Shown piece by piece: positions 53,237 through 64,000 of a stretch of 64,000 nt of DNA. The notes under the pieces were generated by a model. The model made no database searches. It saw only the letters and a program-made list of their open reading frames with translations, and was not told where the DNA came from. The translations under genes and the position numbers were made by a program. The stretch is from contig NC_049988.1 in NCBI RefSeq assembly GCF_000003815.2, forward strand, positions 4,248,193 to 4,312,192, given 5' to 3'. The DNA comes from Branchiostoma floridae (Eukaryota > Chordata > Leptocardii > Amphioxiformes > Branchiostomatidae). The first letter of the stretch is position 1; the number at the start of each line of letters is the position of its first letter.

Positions 53237-55504
53237 GGATATGCAGCTTCTACTGTTTAGTATAAACCTAGTGTGTTATGAGGCAGTTTATTTACCAGGT
53301 ATGTAATACAGACAAATAAAAATATGGAGTTAATGTTTCTAGTAGTATTTGTTACTGCGGTTGACGTTACTGTTTATGTTCTAGATCGTTGTTTGTTTGT
53401 TAAGTTGGTTGCTTTCACCGATTTTGACTTTTCAAGATAGGAGTTTTCATTTGAAGCTCAGAAGGTAGAAAACAAAGAGCCAGGTGACAACGTTGTGCAA
53501 AAACTTTCGTTATTCGTGATTTTATGTTGCTTCTGTGTCATTAGTAATTCTATACATCTAGTCTTATAGAAGATATATAGAGCATGTCCATGAAAATATG
53601 CTCTATTATAGTCTTGATTGATATAGGGAAGTGATTAATTATGTAGTGGTAGAAAAATGGATGTGCTGGCACTGTTCTGCATTGTGTTGAGCATCATCTT
53701 GTTATTTGTTCAAAAAATATATATGTAGTGTATGTGTGTGTATACATAGGTCAACAACGTCAGGTTTTGTGTCCTAATCGATCATGACCATGTATATATG
53801 CTAGTATTGTATCAAAAGAGGGTTTTTATTTGTGTTAGGTTATCTGCATGCTTGTACATTGTATAATATATGTATACATGTATATCTTTGTGTAAATTTG
53901 CGCCCATTTTCCTTTACATGCAACGTATTTGCTGAGTACAGTCTAGTAGGTTACAGTGTGGCCACTGAATTGAAAATCAATGCACACAAAATTCATTGAA
54001 AAATTGTAATATCTGGCGAAAAGATTTTAAACAGAATTTCTCTACTTTTCTATGAATTATTAATATATATCTATATTGACATGATGTCACAAAGATGTTG
54101 CATATTGATTGTAATATAAACTTTCTATTATTGTAGTTCTACTACTACTACTACTACTAAAGGCCTTTCTACATTATGTTATTATTTGTGCCAAAGTTGA
54201 ATAACGGATAAAGCTAGCTCGTGTAAATATAGGTGTGAATCTACTACTACAAAGAATATTCAAATATCTAGATGGAGGTTACAATGTATTTCCTCACGTC
54301 TCATATGCCTTTAAAGGATGACATACTGCGCGTTAAGCATGAGTGGCATTTTTACAATAAAGATGAACAAACAAACGTTGCAAGAATGGCTGTTTTGTAT
54401 AGATAGCAATTTAGCATCGTCAGCACTACAACTAACATAATGGTATCTATGGTTTGACACATGTCAGAGATGTAATAAAAAATACACTAATTTTGCTTAC
54501 CGATGAATTCTATTGATGATGTAATGTTCTTCATAAACCAGTATAGTTCAATTGCAAGAGCCTGAATTTCGTAATTTTCCGGTAAAAAATGGCCAAGTGT
54601 CTCCCTTTCAAAGCCTTCATCTTCAAGTCTGTACCACCATAAGGCCACAGCAAGTAAATTTTATGGATGACATCCTCCAGAGACTCCAAATTTAGTGAGA
54701 TAGCGAGGGGAAAAAACAAGGCGGGCAAAAAAAACAAGATTCCTACATTTTCAAAATTTGAGATCATAAACCTTACAAAACAATAATCTAGGTGACAAAA
54801 CATGATATCACAAGCAACAAATCTTTTGTTCCTGTATTTAACATCATTACCTGTCCTTGTAGTTGAGTATCCATCTCAAATAACTAGACGTCTAGAACGA
54901 CTGTAGAAAAAGCTTGTCCTACCATCATTGGCAGCTACTGCACTGATCATATGGGATGGAACATCTTAGACTGTCAACATTTAACTGTGCTTGAACTTGT
55001 CATACCAGCGCGGGTAGCAATTATACCGGATATTGATATTCATATGCGATTAAATGCCGTATTAACTACACATGCTATAAAACACAAGCGATTGCAAGAC
55101 TTCCCTGGGAGCCACACAGGACTGGGTAGCTAGCGAGGTTTGTTAGCAAGTTTTGTTCGGGGAGCCAAGGCAGTCAGCCCGACAATCTCACATTAGCACT
55201 CCGGGGGAGTTTAAGCCCAAAGGAGTTATCGCTACCCTTAAAAGCGCAGGTCTTAGCTGGCCGATCCCGGATGGCCTCCAGGGTATTGCAAGACGTTTAA
55301 GACATATTAGTCAATTTGCGGCATGTTGATTTTCTTGTTTTGTTTTTTTTATTTTCAAATCAGGCGAAAATTAATGCGCGCGCTGATGTCATCCAAAAAA
55401 TTTACTTGCTGTGGCCTAAGAAGAAAATAAATCATATTTGACTTATGTTCCATGCACATGTATGGCAATGCGTGTGCAGATTAAAGTCATACCACTCGAA
55501 AGGG
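53237..55504. other. Intergenic, no gene seen
   Basis: AT-rich, possibly partly 3' UTR up to about 54370. Holds a (CTA)n run at about 54140-54160 and a moderately repeated block at 55095-55300 whose two ends share attgcaagac. No exon supported. Confidence 0.4.
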
Positions 55505-55612
55505 GTAGCCTGGGTACCATCCTATTTCTACCGGGCTCCTTACATTCACTTCCCTACCATTTAGAGAAGTAAGTGTAAGGAGCCGTTAAAAATAGGATGG
55601 TACCCAGGCTAC
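55505..55612. mobile_element. Hairpin MITE (GTAGCCTGGGTACCATCC)
   Basis: Arms gtagcctgggtaccatccta and taggatggtacccaggctac are perfect inverses; inner ggctccttacactt-type words are also inverted. 108 bp. Confidence 0.85.
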
Positions 55613-55818
55613 GAAAGGGGTACAAGGGCGGTTTTATTTTTCAAACAGCTTGCACATCTGCTTGAGCTCGAGGATTAGGTGCCTGGCAAGTGCTGGCTGC
55701 CCGCAACATACATCCCAGTTAGTGTTCAGTGATCCCAGACACACGCGAATGTTTCGTGTCAAGCGGAGAAAAAAACAGGCCACGAGGGGAACCACATTTC
55801 ATAATAAGCTTAAACTTG

Positions 55819-56763
55819 AACCCTATTCAAACGGGGGGGGGGGGGGGGGGGGGCTTTTGAGGCCCGCGCTAACTTTGATGTCCTATAACGCCAGAATGGC
55901 TTATGCTAGAGCCACCAAATTTGGTGAGTTTTCCTAAAATATTGTTGGCAACAATTTTACGAAGTTTGACAAATTTTCCATTTTTTCTTGTTGCCATGGC
56001 AACCGTTTGTTGACAGACAATCACTATTTTTGGTAAAAACTATGTATTTTTCACATTTATTTGCTATATTACCGCGATTTTGTTACATAAATAAAATCTT
56101 ATATTATTCAGCATATCTTTCTTAATTATATATGTATAAATTATGCTAATTTAATGACGTCATCAGCCGGATGATGGCGGACCGAATGGCCAGATCAAGA
56201 ATAACAAGCTAATTATCCCTTAAAATTTGTAACTACCTGGTATTTTTTCATCAAAAACCATCTAAATGAATGAATTTAGTCTGTTTCCATTGCCTTTTGT
56301 GATTATTTGTTGCAAAAAAAGTATTTTTAAAAATTCAAGGTGGTGGATATAATATGGCGGAGCCCAACTCGTAACTTAGATGTGCATGACGTCATTTTAT
56401 GACGTTATATGACGTCATTGATGTTGCTATAGGCAACGCAAGTCGTTATAAACATTATTATTCTGTTATCTGCACTTGTTGTTATATTTTTGCAGCATAA
56501 CTTGAAGTTTTCTGAGAATACCCATTTTTCATGGGTTTGGCCAATGTAAACAAATTGATGACGTCATAATTACGTCATCTTACGTCAACGTAACGTCAAA
56601 CGTCACATACTTGTCAGATATTATGTCGAAATCACGTCCTTAAATTTAGTGGCCCTACGGCACGTCGTTTTAGAGTTATAGGACTTAGAAGTGGAGGGCC
56701 TCAAAAGCCCCCCCCCCCCCCCCGGTCCATGGATGACCAAAAAAGCCCGGTCTGAATAGGGTT
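55819..56763. mobile_element. ~945-bp inverted-end element with long G/C runs
   Basis: Starts aaccctattcaaacggggg and ends with tctgaatagggtt. A long G run (55834-55853) before cttttgaggccc is mirrored by ggcctcaaaagccccc with a long C run (56708-56723). Non-coding inside, with repeated tgacgtca-like words at 56380-56620 and a perfect X-box palindrome gttgccatggcaac at 55990-56003. Confidence 0.75.
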
Positions 56764-56870
56764 AAGTCACGAAAGAAGTAGGATCATTTTACTCACACGT
56801 ACACTAGCATCAAAATGCTGCTCATTTTCTGTGGGTCAATACAAAATGAACACACCAAACTGTCGTGATA

Positions 56871-59800
56871 ATATTTTGCGGTTTTTACCTTTCGATTCCT
56901 TGCTAAGTGACCTTTCCAACCATACCAAGCTTGCCAGGCCGGAACTTAAACTCTAGGCTACAATCGCGTTATTAAGTAACCCTCCTACCCGGTGCCGTGA
57001 CAGGCGGTGTTTAAAAAAAAGACGGCTAGCGGTTGCGCCTAAACAGGGTCTGTACCGTCAAGAATATCTCGAGAAGGAGGTATCCCAACATTTTGCAGTT
57101 TTTACCTTTCGATTCCTTGCAAAATGACCTTTCCAACCATACCAAGCTTGCCAGGCCGGAACTTAAACTCTAGGCTACAATCGCGTTATTAAGTAACCCT
57201 TCTACCCGGTGCCGTGACAGGCGGTGTTTAAAAAAAAGACGGCTAGGGGTTGCGCCTACACAGGGTCTGTACCGTCAAGAATATCTCGAGAAGGACGTAT
57301 CCCAACATTTTGCAGTTTTTACCTTTCAATTCCTTGTTAAGTGACCTTTCCAACCATACCAAGCTTGCCAGGCCGGAACTTAAACTCTAGGCTACAATCG
57401 CGTTATTAAGTAACCCTCCTACCCGGTGCCGTGACAGGCGGTGTTTAAAAAAAAGACGGCTAGCGGTTGCGCCTAAACAGGGTCTGTACCGTCATGAATA
57501 TCTCGAGAAGGAGGTATCCCAACATTTTGCAGTTTTTACCTTTCGATTCCTTGCTAAGTGACCTTTCCAACCATACCAAGTTTGCCAGGCCGGAACTTAA
57601 AGTCTAGGCTACAATCGCGTTATTAAGTAACCCTCCTACCCGGTGCCGTGACAGGCGGTGTTTAAAAAAAGACGGCTAGCGGTTGCGCCTAAACAGGGTC
57701 TGTACCGTCATGAATATCTCGAGAAGGAGGTATCCCAACATTTTGCAGTTTTTACCTTTCGATTCCTTGCAAAATGACCTATCCAACCATACCAAGCTTG
57801 CCAGGCCGGAACTTAAACTCTAGGCTACAATCGCGTTATTAAGTAACCCTCCTACCCGGTGCCGTGACAGGCGGTGTTTAAAAAAAGACGGCTAGCGGTT
57901 GCGCCTAAACAGGGTCTGTACCGTCAAGAATATCTCGAGAAGGACGTATCCCAACATTTTGCGGTTTTACCTTTCGGATCCTTGCTAAGTGACCTTTCCC
58001 ACCATACCAAGCTTGCCAAGGCGGAACTTAAACTCTAGGCTACAATCGCGTTATTAAGTAACCCTCCTACCCGGGGCCGTGACAAGCGGTGTTTAAAAAA
58101 AGACGGCTGACGGTTGCGCCTAAACAGGGTCTGTACCGTCAAAAATATCTCGAGAAGGACGTATCTCAACATTTTGGGGTTTTAACCTTGCGATTCCTTG
58201 CTAAGTGACCTTTCTAACCATACCAAGCTTGCCAGGCGGAAACTTAAACTCTAGGCTACAATCGCGTTATTAAGTAACCCTCCTACCCGGTGCCGTGACA
58301 GGCGGTGTTTAAAAAAAGACGGCTAGCGGTTGCGCCTAAACAGGGTTTGTACCGTCATGAATATCTCGAGACGGACGTATCCCAACATTTTGCGGTTTTT
58401 ACCTTTCGATTCCTTGCTAAGTGACCTATCCAACCATATCAAACTTGCCAGGCCGGAACTTAAACTCTAGGCTACAATCGCGTTATTAAGTAACCCTCCT
58501 ACCCGGTACCGTGACAGGCGGTGTTTAAAAAAAGACGGCTAGCGGTTGCGCCTAAACAGGGTCTGTACCGTCAAAAATATCTCGAGAAGGACGTATCCCA
58601 ACATTTTGCGGTTTTTACCTTACGATTCCTTGCTAAGTGATCTTTCCACCCATACCAAGCTTGCCAGGCCGGAACTTAAAGTCTAGGCTACAATCGCGTT
58701 ATTAAGTAACCCTTCTACCCGGTACCGTGACAGGCGGTGTTTAAAAAAAGACGGCTAGCGGTTGCGCCTAAACAGGGTCTGTACCGTCAAAAATATCTCG
58801 AGAAGGACGTATCCCAACATTTTGCGGATTTTACCTTTCGATTCCTTGCTAAGTGATCTTTCCACCCATACCAAGCTTGCCAGGCCGGAACTTAAAGTCT
58901 AGGCTACAATCGCGTTATTACGTAACCCTCCTACCCGGTGCCGTGACAGGCGGTGTTTAAAAAAAGACGGCTAGCGGTTGCGCCTAAACAGGGTCTGTAC
59001 CGTCAAGAATATCTCGAGAAGGACGTATCCCTACATTCTGCGGTTTTTACCTTTCGATTCCTTGCTAAGTGACCTTTCCAACCATACCAAGCTTGCCAGG
59101 CCGGAACTTAAACTCTAGGCTACAATCGCGTTATTACGTAACCCTCCTACCCGGTGCCGTGACAGGCGGTGTTTAAAAAAAGACGGCTAGCGGTTGCGCC
59201 TAAACAGGGTCTGTACCGTCAAGAATATCTCGAGAAGGACGTATCCCAACATTTTGCGGTTTTTACCTTTCGATTCCTTGCTAAGTGACCTTTCCAACCA
59301 TACCAAGCTTGCCAGGCCGGAACTTAAACTCTAGGCTACAATCGCGTTATGAAGTAACCCTCCTACCCGGTGCCGTGACAGACGGTGTTTAAAAAAAAGA
59401 CGGCTANNNNNNNNNNNNNNNNNNNNNNNNNNNNNNNNNNNNNNNNNNNNNNNNNNNNNNNNNNNNNNNNNNNNNNNNNNNNNNNNNNNNNNNNNNNNNN
59501 NNNNNNNNNNNNNNNNNNNNNNNNNNNNNNNNNNNNNNNNNNNNNNNNNNNNNNNNNNNNNNNNNNNNNNNNNNNNNNNNNNNNNNNNNNNNNNNNNNNN
59601 NNNNNNNAAAAAAAGACGGGCTAGCGGTTGGCGCCTAAACAGGGGGTCTGTACCCGTCAAAAAAATTTATCTACGAGAAGGACGTATCCCAACATTTTGG
59701 CGGTTTTTACCTATTGGATTCCATGCATAAGTGACCTTTCCAAACAATACCAAGCTTGCCAGGCCGGAACTTAAAGTCTAGGCTACAATCGCGTTATTAA

Positions 59801-62800
59801 GTAACCCTCCTACCCGGTGCCGTGACAGGCGGTGTTTAAAAAAAAGACGGCTAGCGGTTGCGCCTAAACAGGGTCTGTACCGTCAAGAATATCTCGAGAA
59901 GGACGTATCCCAACATTTTGCGGTTTTTACCTTACGATTCCTTGCTAAGTGACCTTTCCAACCATACCAAACTTGCCAGGCCGGAACTTAAAGTCTAGGC
60001 TACAATCGCGTTATTAAGTAACCCTCCTACCCGGTGCCGTGACAGGCGGTGTTTAAAAAAAGACGGCTAGCGGTTGCGCCTAAACAGGGTCTGTACCGTC
60101 ATGAATATCTCGAGAAGGACGTATCCCAACATTTTGCAGTTTTTACTTTTCGATTCCTTGCAAAATGACCTTTCCAACCATACCAAGCTTGTCAGGCCGG
60201 AACTTAAACTCTAGGCTACAATCGCGTTATTAAGTAACCCTCCTACCCGGTGCCGTGACAGGCGGTGTTTAAAAAAAAGACGGCTAGGGGTTGCGCCTAA
60301 ACAGGGTCTGTACCGTCAAGAATATCTCGAGAAGGACGTATCCCAACATTTTGCGGTTTTAGCCTTTCAATTCCTGGCTAAGTGACCTTTCCAACCATAC
60401 CAAGCTTGCCAGGCCGGAACTTAAACTCTAGGCTACAATCGCGTTATGAAGTAACCCTCCTACCCGGTGCCGTGACAGGCGGTGTTTAAAAAAAAGACGG
60501 CTAGCGTTTGCGCCTAAACAGGGTCTGTACCGTCAAGAATATCTCGAGAAGGACGTATCCCAACATTTTGCGGTTTTTACCTTTCGATTCCTTGCAAAGT
60601 GACCTTTCCAACCATACCAAGCTTGCCAGGCCGGAACTTAAAGTCTAGGCTACAATCGCGTTATTAAGTAACCCTCCTACCCGGTGCCGTGACAGACGGT
60701 GTTTAAAAAAAGACGGCTAGCGGTTGCGCCTAAACAGGGTCTGTACCGTCAAGAATATCTCGAGAAGGACGTATCCCAAGATTTTGGGGTTTTTACCTTT
60801 CGATTCCTTGCTAAGTGACCTTTCCAACCATACCAAGTTTGCCAGGCCGGAACTTAAAGTCTAGGCTACAATCGCGTTATGAAGTAACCCTCCTACCCGG
60901 TGCCGTGACAGGCGGTGTTTAAAAAAAGACGGCTAGCGGTTGCGCCTAAACAGGGTCTGTACCGTCAAGAATATCTCGAGAAGGACGTATCCCAAGATTT
61001 TCCGGTTTTAGCCTTTCGATTCCTTGCAAAGTGACCTTTCCAACCATACCAAGCTTGCCAGGCCGGAACTTAAAGTCTAGGCTACAATCGCGTAATGAAG
61101 TAACCCTCCTACCCGGTGCCGTGACAGGCGGTGTTTAAAAAAAGACGGCTAGCGGTTGCGCCTAAACAGGGTCTGTACCGTCAAGAATATCTCGAGAAGG
61201 ACGTATCCCAACATTTTGCGGTTTTTACCTTTCGATTCCTTGATAAGTGATCTTACCAACCATACCAAGCTTGCCAGGCCGGAACTTAAAGTCTAGGCTA
61301 CAATCGCGTTATTAAGTAACCCTCCTACCCGGTGCCGTGACAGGCGGTGTATAAAAAAAGACGGCTAGCTGTTGCGCCTAAACAGGGTCTGTACCGTCAA
61401 GAATATCTCGAGAAGGACGTATCTCAACATTTTGGGGTTTTTACCTTTTGATTCCTTGCTAAGTGACCTTTCTAACCATACCAAGCTTGCCAGGCCGGAA
61501 CTTAAACTCTAGGCTACAATCGCGTTATTAAGTAACCCTCCTACCCGGTGCCGTGACAGGCGGTGTTTAAAAAAAGACGGCTAGCGGTTGCGCCTAAACA
61601 GGGTTTGTACCGTCATGATATCTGAGACGACGTATCCCACATTTTGCGGTTTTTACCTTTCGATTCCTTGCTAAGTGACCTATCCAACCATATCAAACTT
61701 GCCAGGCCGGAACTTAAACTCTAGGCTACAATCGCGTTATTAAGTAACCCTCCTACCCGGTACCGTGACAGGCGGTGTTTAAAAAAAGACGGCTAGCGGT
61801 TGCGCCTAAACAGGGTCTGTACCGTCAAAAATATCTCGAGAAGGACGTATCCCAACATTTTGCGGTTTTTACCTTACGATTCCTTGCTAAGTGATCTTTC
61901 CACCCATACCAAGCTTGCCAGGCCGGAACTTAAAGTCTAGGCTACAATCGCGTTATTAAGTAACCCTTCTACCCGGTACCGTGACAGGCGGTGTTTAAAA
62001 AAAGACGGCTAGCGGTTGCGCCTAAACAGGGTCTGTACCGTCAAAAATATCTCGAGAAGGACGTATCCCAACATTTTGCGGATTTTACCTTTCGATTCCT
62101 TGCTAAGTGATCTTTCCAACCATACCAAGCTTGCCAGGCCGGAACTTAAAGTCTAGGCTAAAATCGCGTTATTACGTAAACCTCCTACCCGGTGCCGTGA
62201 CAGGCGGTGTATAAAAAAAGACCGGCTAGCTGTTGCGCCTAAACAGGGTCTGTACCCGTCAAGAATATCTCGGAGAAGGACGTATCCCTACATTCTGCGG
62301 TTTTTACCTTACGATTCCTTGCTAAGTGACCTTTCCAACCATACCAAGCTTGCCAGGCCGGAACTTAAACTCTAGGCTACAATCGCGTTATGAAGTAACC
62401 CTCCTACCCGGTGCCGTGACAGACGGTGTTTAAAAAAAAGACGGCTAGCGGTTGCGCCTAAACAGGGTCTGTACCGTCAAGAATATCTCGAGAAGGACGT
62501 ATCCCAACATTTTGCGGTTTTTACCTTTCGATTCCTTGCTAAGTGACCTTTCCAACCATATCAAACTTGCCAGGCCGGAACTTAAACTCTAGGCTACAAT
62601 CGCGTTATGAAGTAACCCTCCTACCCGGTGCCGTGACAGGCGGTGTTTAAAAAAAAGACGGCTAGCGGTTGCGCCTAAACAGGGTCTGTACCGTCAAGAA
62701 TATCTCGAGAAGGACGTATCCCAACATTTTGCGGATTTTACCTTTCGATTTCTTGCTAAGTGACCTTTCCAACCATACCAAGCTTGCCAGGCCGGAACTT

Positions 62801-64000
62801 AAACTCTAGGCTACAATCGCGTTATGAAGTAACCCTCCTACCCGGTGCCGTGACAGGCGGTGCTTAAAAAAAGACGGCTAGCGGTTGCGCCTAAACAGGG
62901 TCTGTACCGTCAAGAATATCTCGAGAAGGACGTATCCCAACATTTTGCGGTTTTACCTTTCGATTCCTTGCTAAGTGATCTTTCCAACCATACCAAGCTT
63001 GCCAGGCCGGAACTTAAACTCTAGGCTACAATCGCGTTATTAAGTAACCCTCCTACCCGGTGCCGTGACAGGCGGTGTTTAAAAAAAAGACGGCTAGCGG
63101 TTGCGCCTAAACAGGGTCTGTACCGTCAAGAATATCTCGAGAAGGAGGTATCCCAAGATTTTGCAGCTTTTACATTTCGATTCCTTGCAAAGTGACCTTT
63201 CCAACCATACCAAGCTTGCCAGGCCGGAACTTAAAGTCTAGGCTACAATCGCGTTATTAAGTAACCCTCCTACCCGGTGCCGTGACAGGCGGTGTTTAAA
63301 AAAAGACGGCTAGCGGTTGCGCCTAAACAGGGTCTGTACCGACAAAAATATCTCGAGAAGGACGTATCCCAACATTTTGCGGATTTTACCTTACGATTCC
63401 TTGCTAAGTGACCTATCCAACCATACCAAGCTTGCCAGGCCGAGAACTTAAAGTCTAGGCTACAATCGCGTTATTAAGTAACCCTCCTACCCGGTGCCGT
63501 GACAGGCGGTGTTTAAAAAAAGACGGCTAGCGGATGCGCCTAAACAGGGTCTGTACCGTCAAGAATATCTCGAGAAGGACGTATCTCAACATTTTGGGGT
63601 TTTTACCTTTTGATTCCTTGCTAAGTGACCTTTCTAACCATACCAAGCTTGCCAGGCCGGAACTTAAACTCTAGGCTACAATCGCGTTATTAAGTAACCC
63701 TCCTACCCGGTGCCGTGACAGGCGGTGTTTAAAAAAAGACGGCTAGCGGTTGCGCCTAAACAGGGTTTGTACCGTCATGAATATCTCGAGAAGGACGTAT
63801 CCCAACATTTTGCGGTTTTTACCTTTCGATTCCTTGCTAAATGACCTATCCAACCATATCAAACTTGCCAGGCCGGAACTTAAACTCTAGGCTACAATCG
63901 CGTTATTAAGTAACCCTCCTACCCGGTACCGTGACAGGCGGTGTTTAAAAAAAGACGGCTAGCGGTTGCGCCTAAACAGGGTCTGTACCGTCAAAAATAT
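56871..64000. repeat. 216-bp tandem satellite array, ~33 monomers, continues past window
   Basis: The marker tatcccaacattttgcgg recurs every 216-217 bp (57081, 57298, 57515, 57731, 57947, then 58594, 58810 and so on). Each monomer holds tttcgattccttgctaagtg, accataccaagcttgccagg, ggctacaatcgcgttattaa, cccggtgccgtgacaggcgg, a run of A and gacggctagcggttgcgcct. Monomers are mostly above about 90% alike by eye. No conserved open frame. Confidence 0.97.
59407..59607. other. Assembly gap (201 N) inside the satellite
   Basis: 201 unknown bases. Markers on either side (59242 and 59686) are 444 bp apart, two monomers plus about 12 bases. The extra bases are visible as single-base insertions in 59608-59750 (for example acgggctag, tacccgtc), so the right flank is low-quality sequence. 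Confidence 0.95.

Noticed and set aside
59331-59660. Open frames across the N gap
   Set aside because: They are artefacts of unknown bases and frameshifting low-quality satellite sequence.
56871-64000. A CRISPR array
   Set aside because: Repeats are 216 bp, contiguous and without unique spacers, in an animal genome; it is a satellite.

Overview
The window reads as nuclear DNA of a lancelet (amphioxus, Branchiostoma type). It has split genes with GT-AG introns of about 0.1-2.5 kb, an ABCB6 gene cut into 19 coding exons that gives an 840-residue protein close to the vertebrate length, animal modules (EMI, EGF, Ig, FN3, tyrosine kinase), and dense small DNA transposons and tRNA-derived SINEs. 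The species call is inference; the gene calls rest on spliced reading frames I joined by hand, checking the phase at every junction.

Layout. (1) 260-7222, minus: 5' part of a secreted or membrane EMI-EGF protein (signal peptide, EMI domain split over two exons, then five one-exon EGF modules), running off the left edge. (2) 7.2-13.4 kb: no coding gene; a tRNA-type SINE, a 120-bp tandem array, a Harbinger-type MITE and the probable ABCB6 3' UTR. (3) 13466-25858, minus: complete ABCB6, 19 coding exons, with a non-coding leader and a candidate YY1-bearing first exon near 30.6 kb. Its long first intron is packed with mobile elements, including a 2.1-kb element with perfect 23-bp inverted ends and a MITE nested inside another. 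(4) 33764-35269, minus: a two-exon, single-pass membrane protein of 381 residues with an Asn/Thr-rich ectodomain built from LLGN-type repeats; the repeats are encoded by palindromes matching the RFX X-box. (5) 35.3-41.8 kb: no gene recognised; a SINE and a TGAG microsatellite. (6) 41871-52353, plus: a complete receptor tyrosine kinase of about 935 residues over 17 exons. Its order is signal peptide, three Ig domains, one membrane segment, a helical death-fold-like module, an FN3-like module, then a MET/TAM-like kinase. Two alternative first exons each encode a signal peptide and join in the same phase. (7) 52.4-56.8 kb: 3' flank, a SINE and several inverted-repeat elements. (8) About 56.87-64.0 kb: a 216-bp satellite, roughly 33 monomers, with higher-order structure and one assembly gap, running off the right edge.

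The genes do not form one pathway. ABCB6 is a conserved porphyrin/heavy-metal ABC transporter. The other three are cell-surface or secreted molecules. The most unusual item is the receptor kinase, whose helical and FN3-like modules lie on the cytoplasmic side between membrane and kinase.
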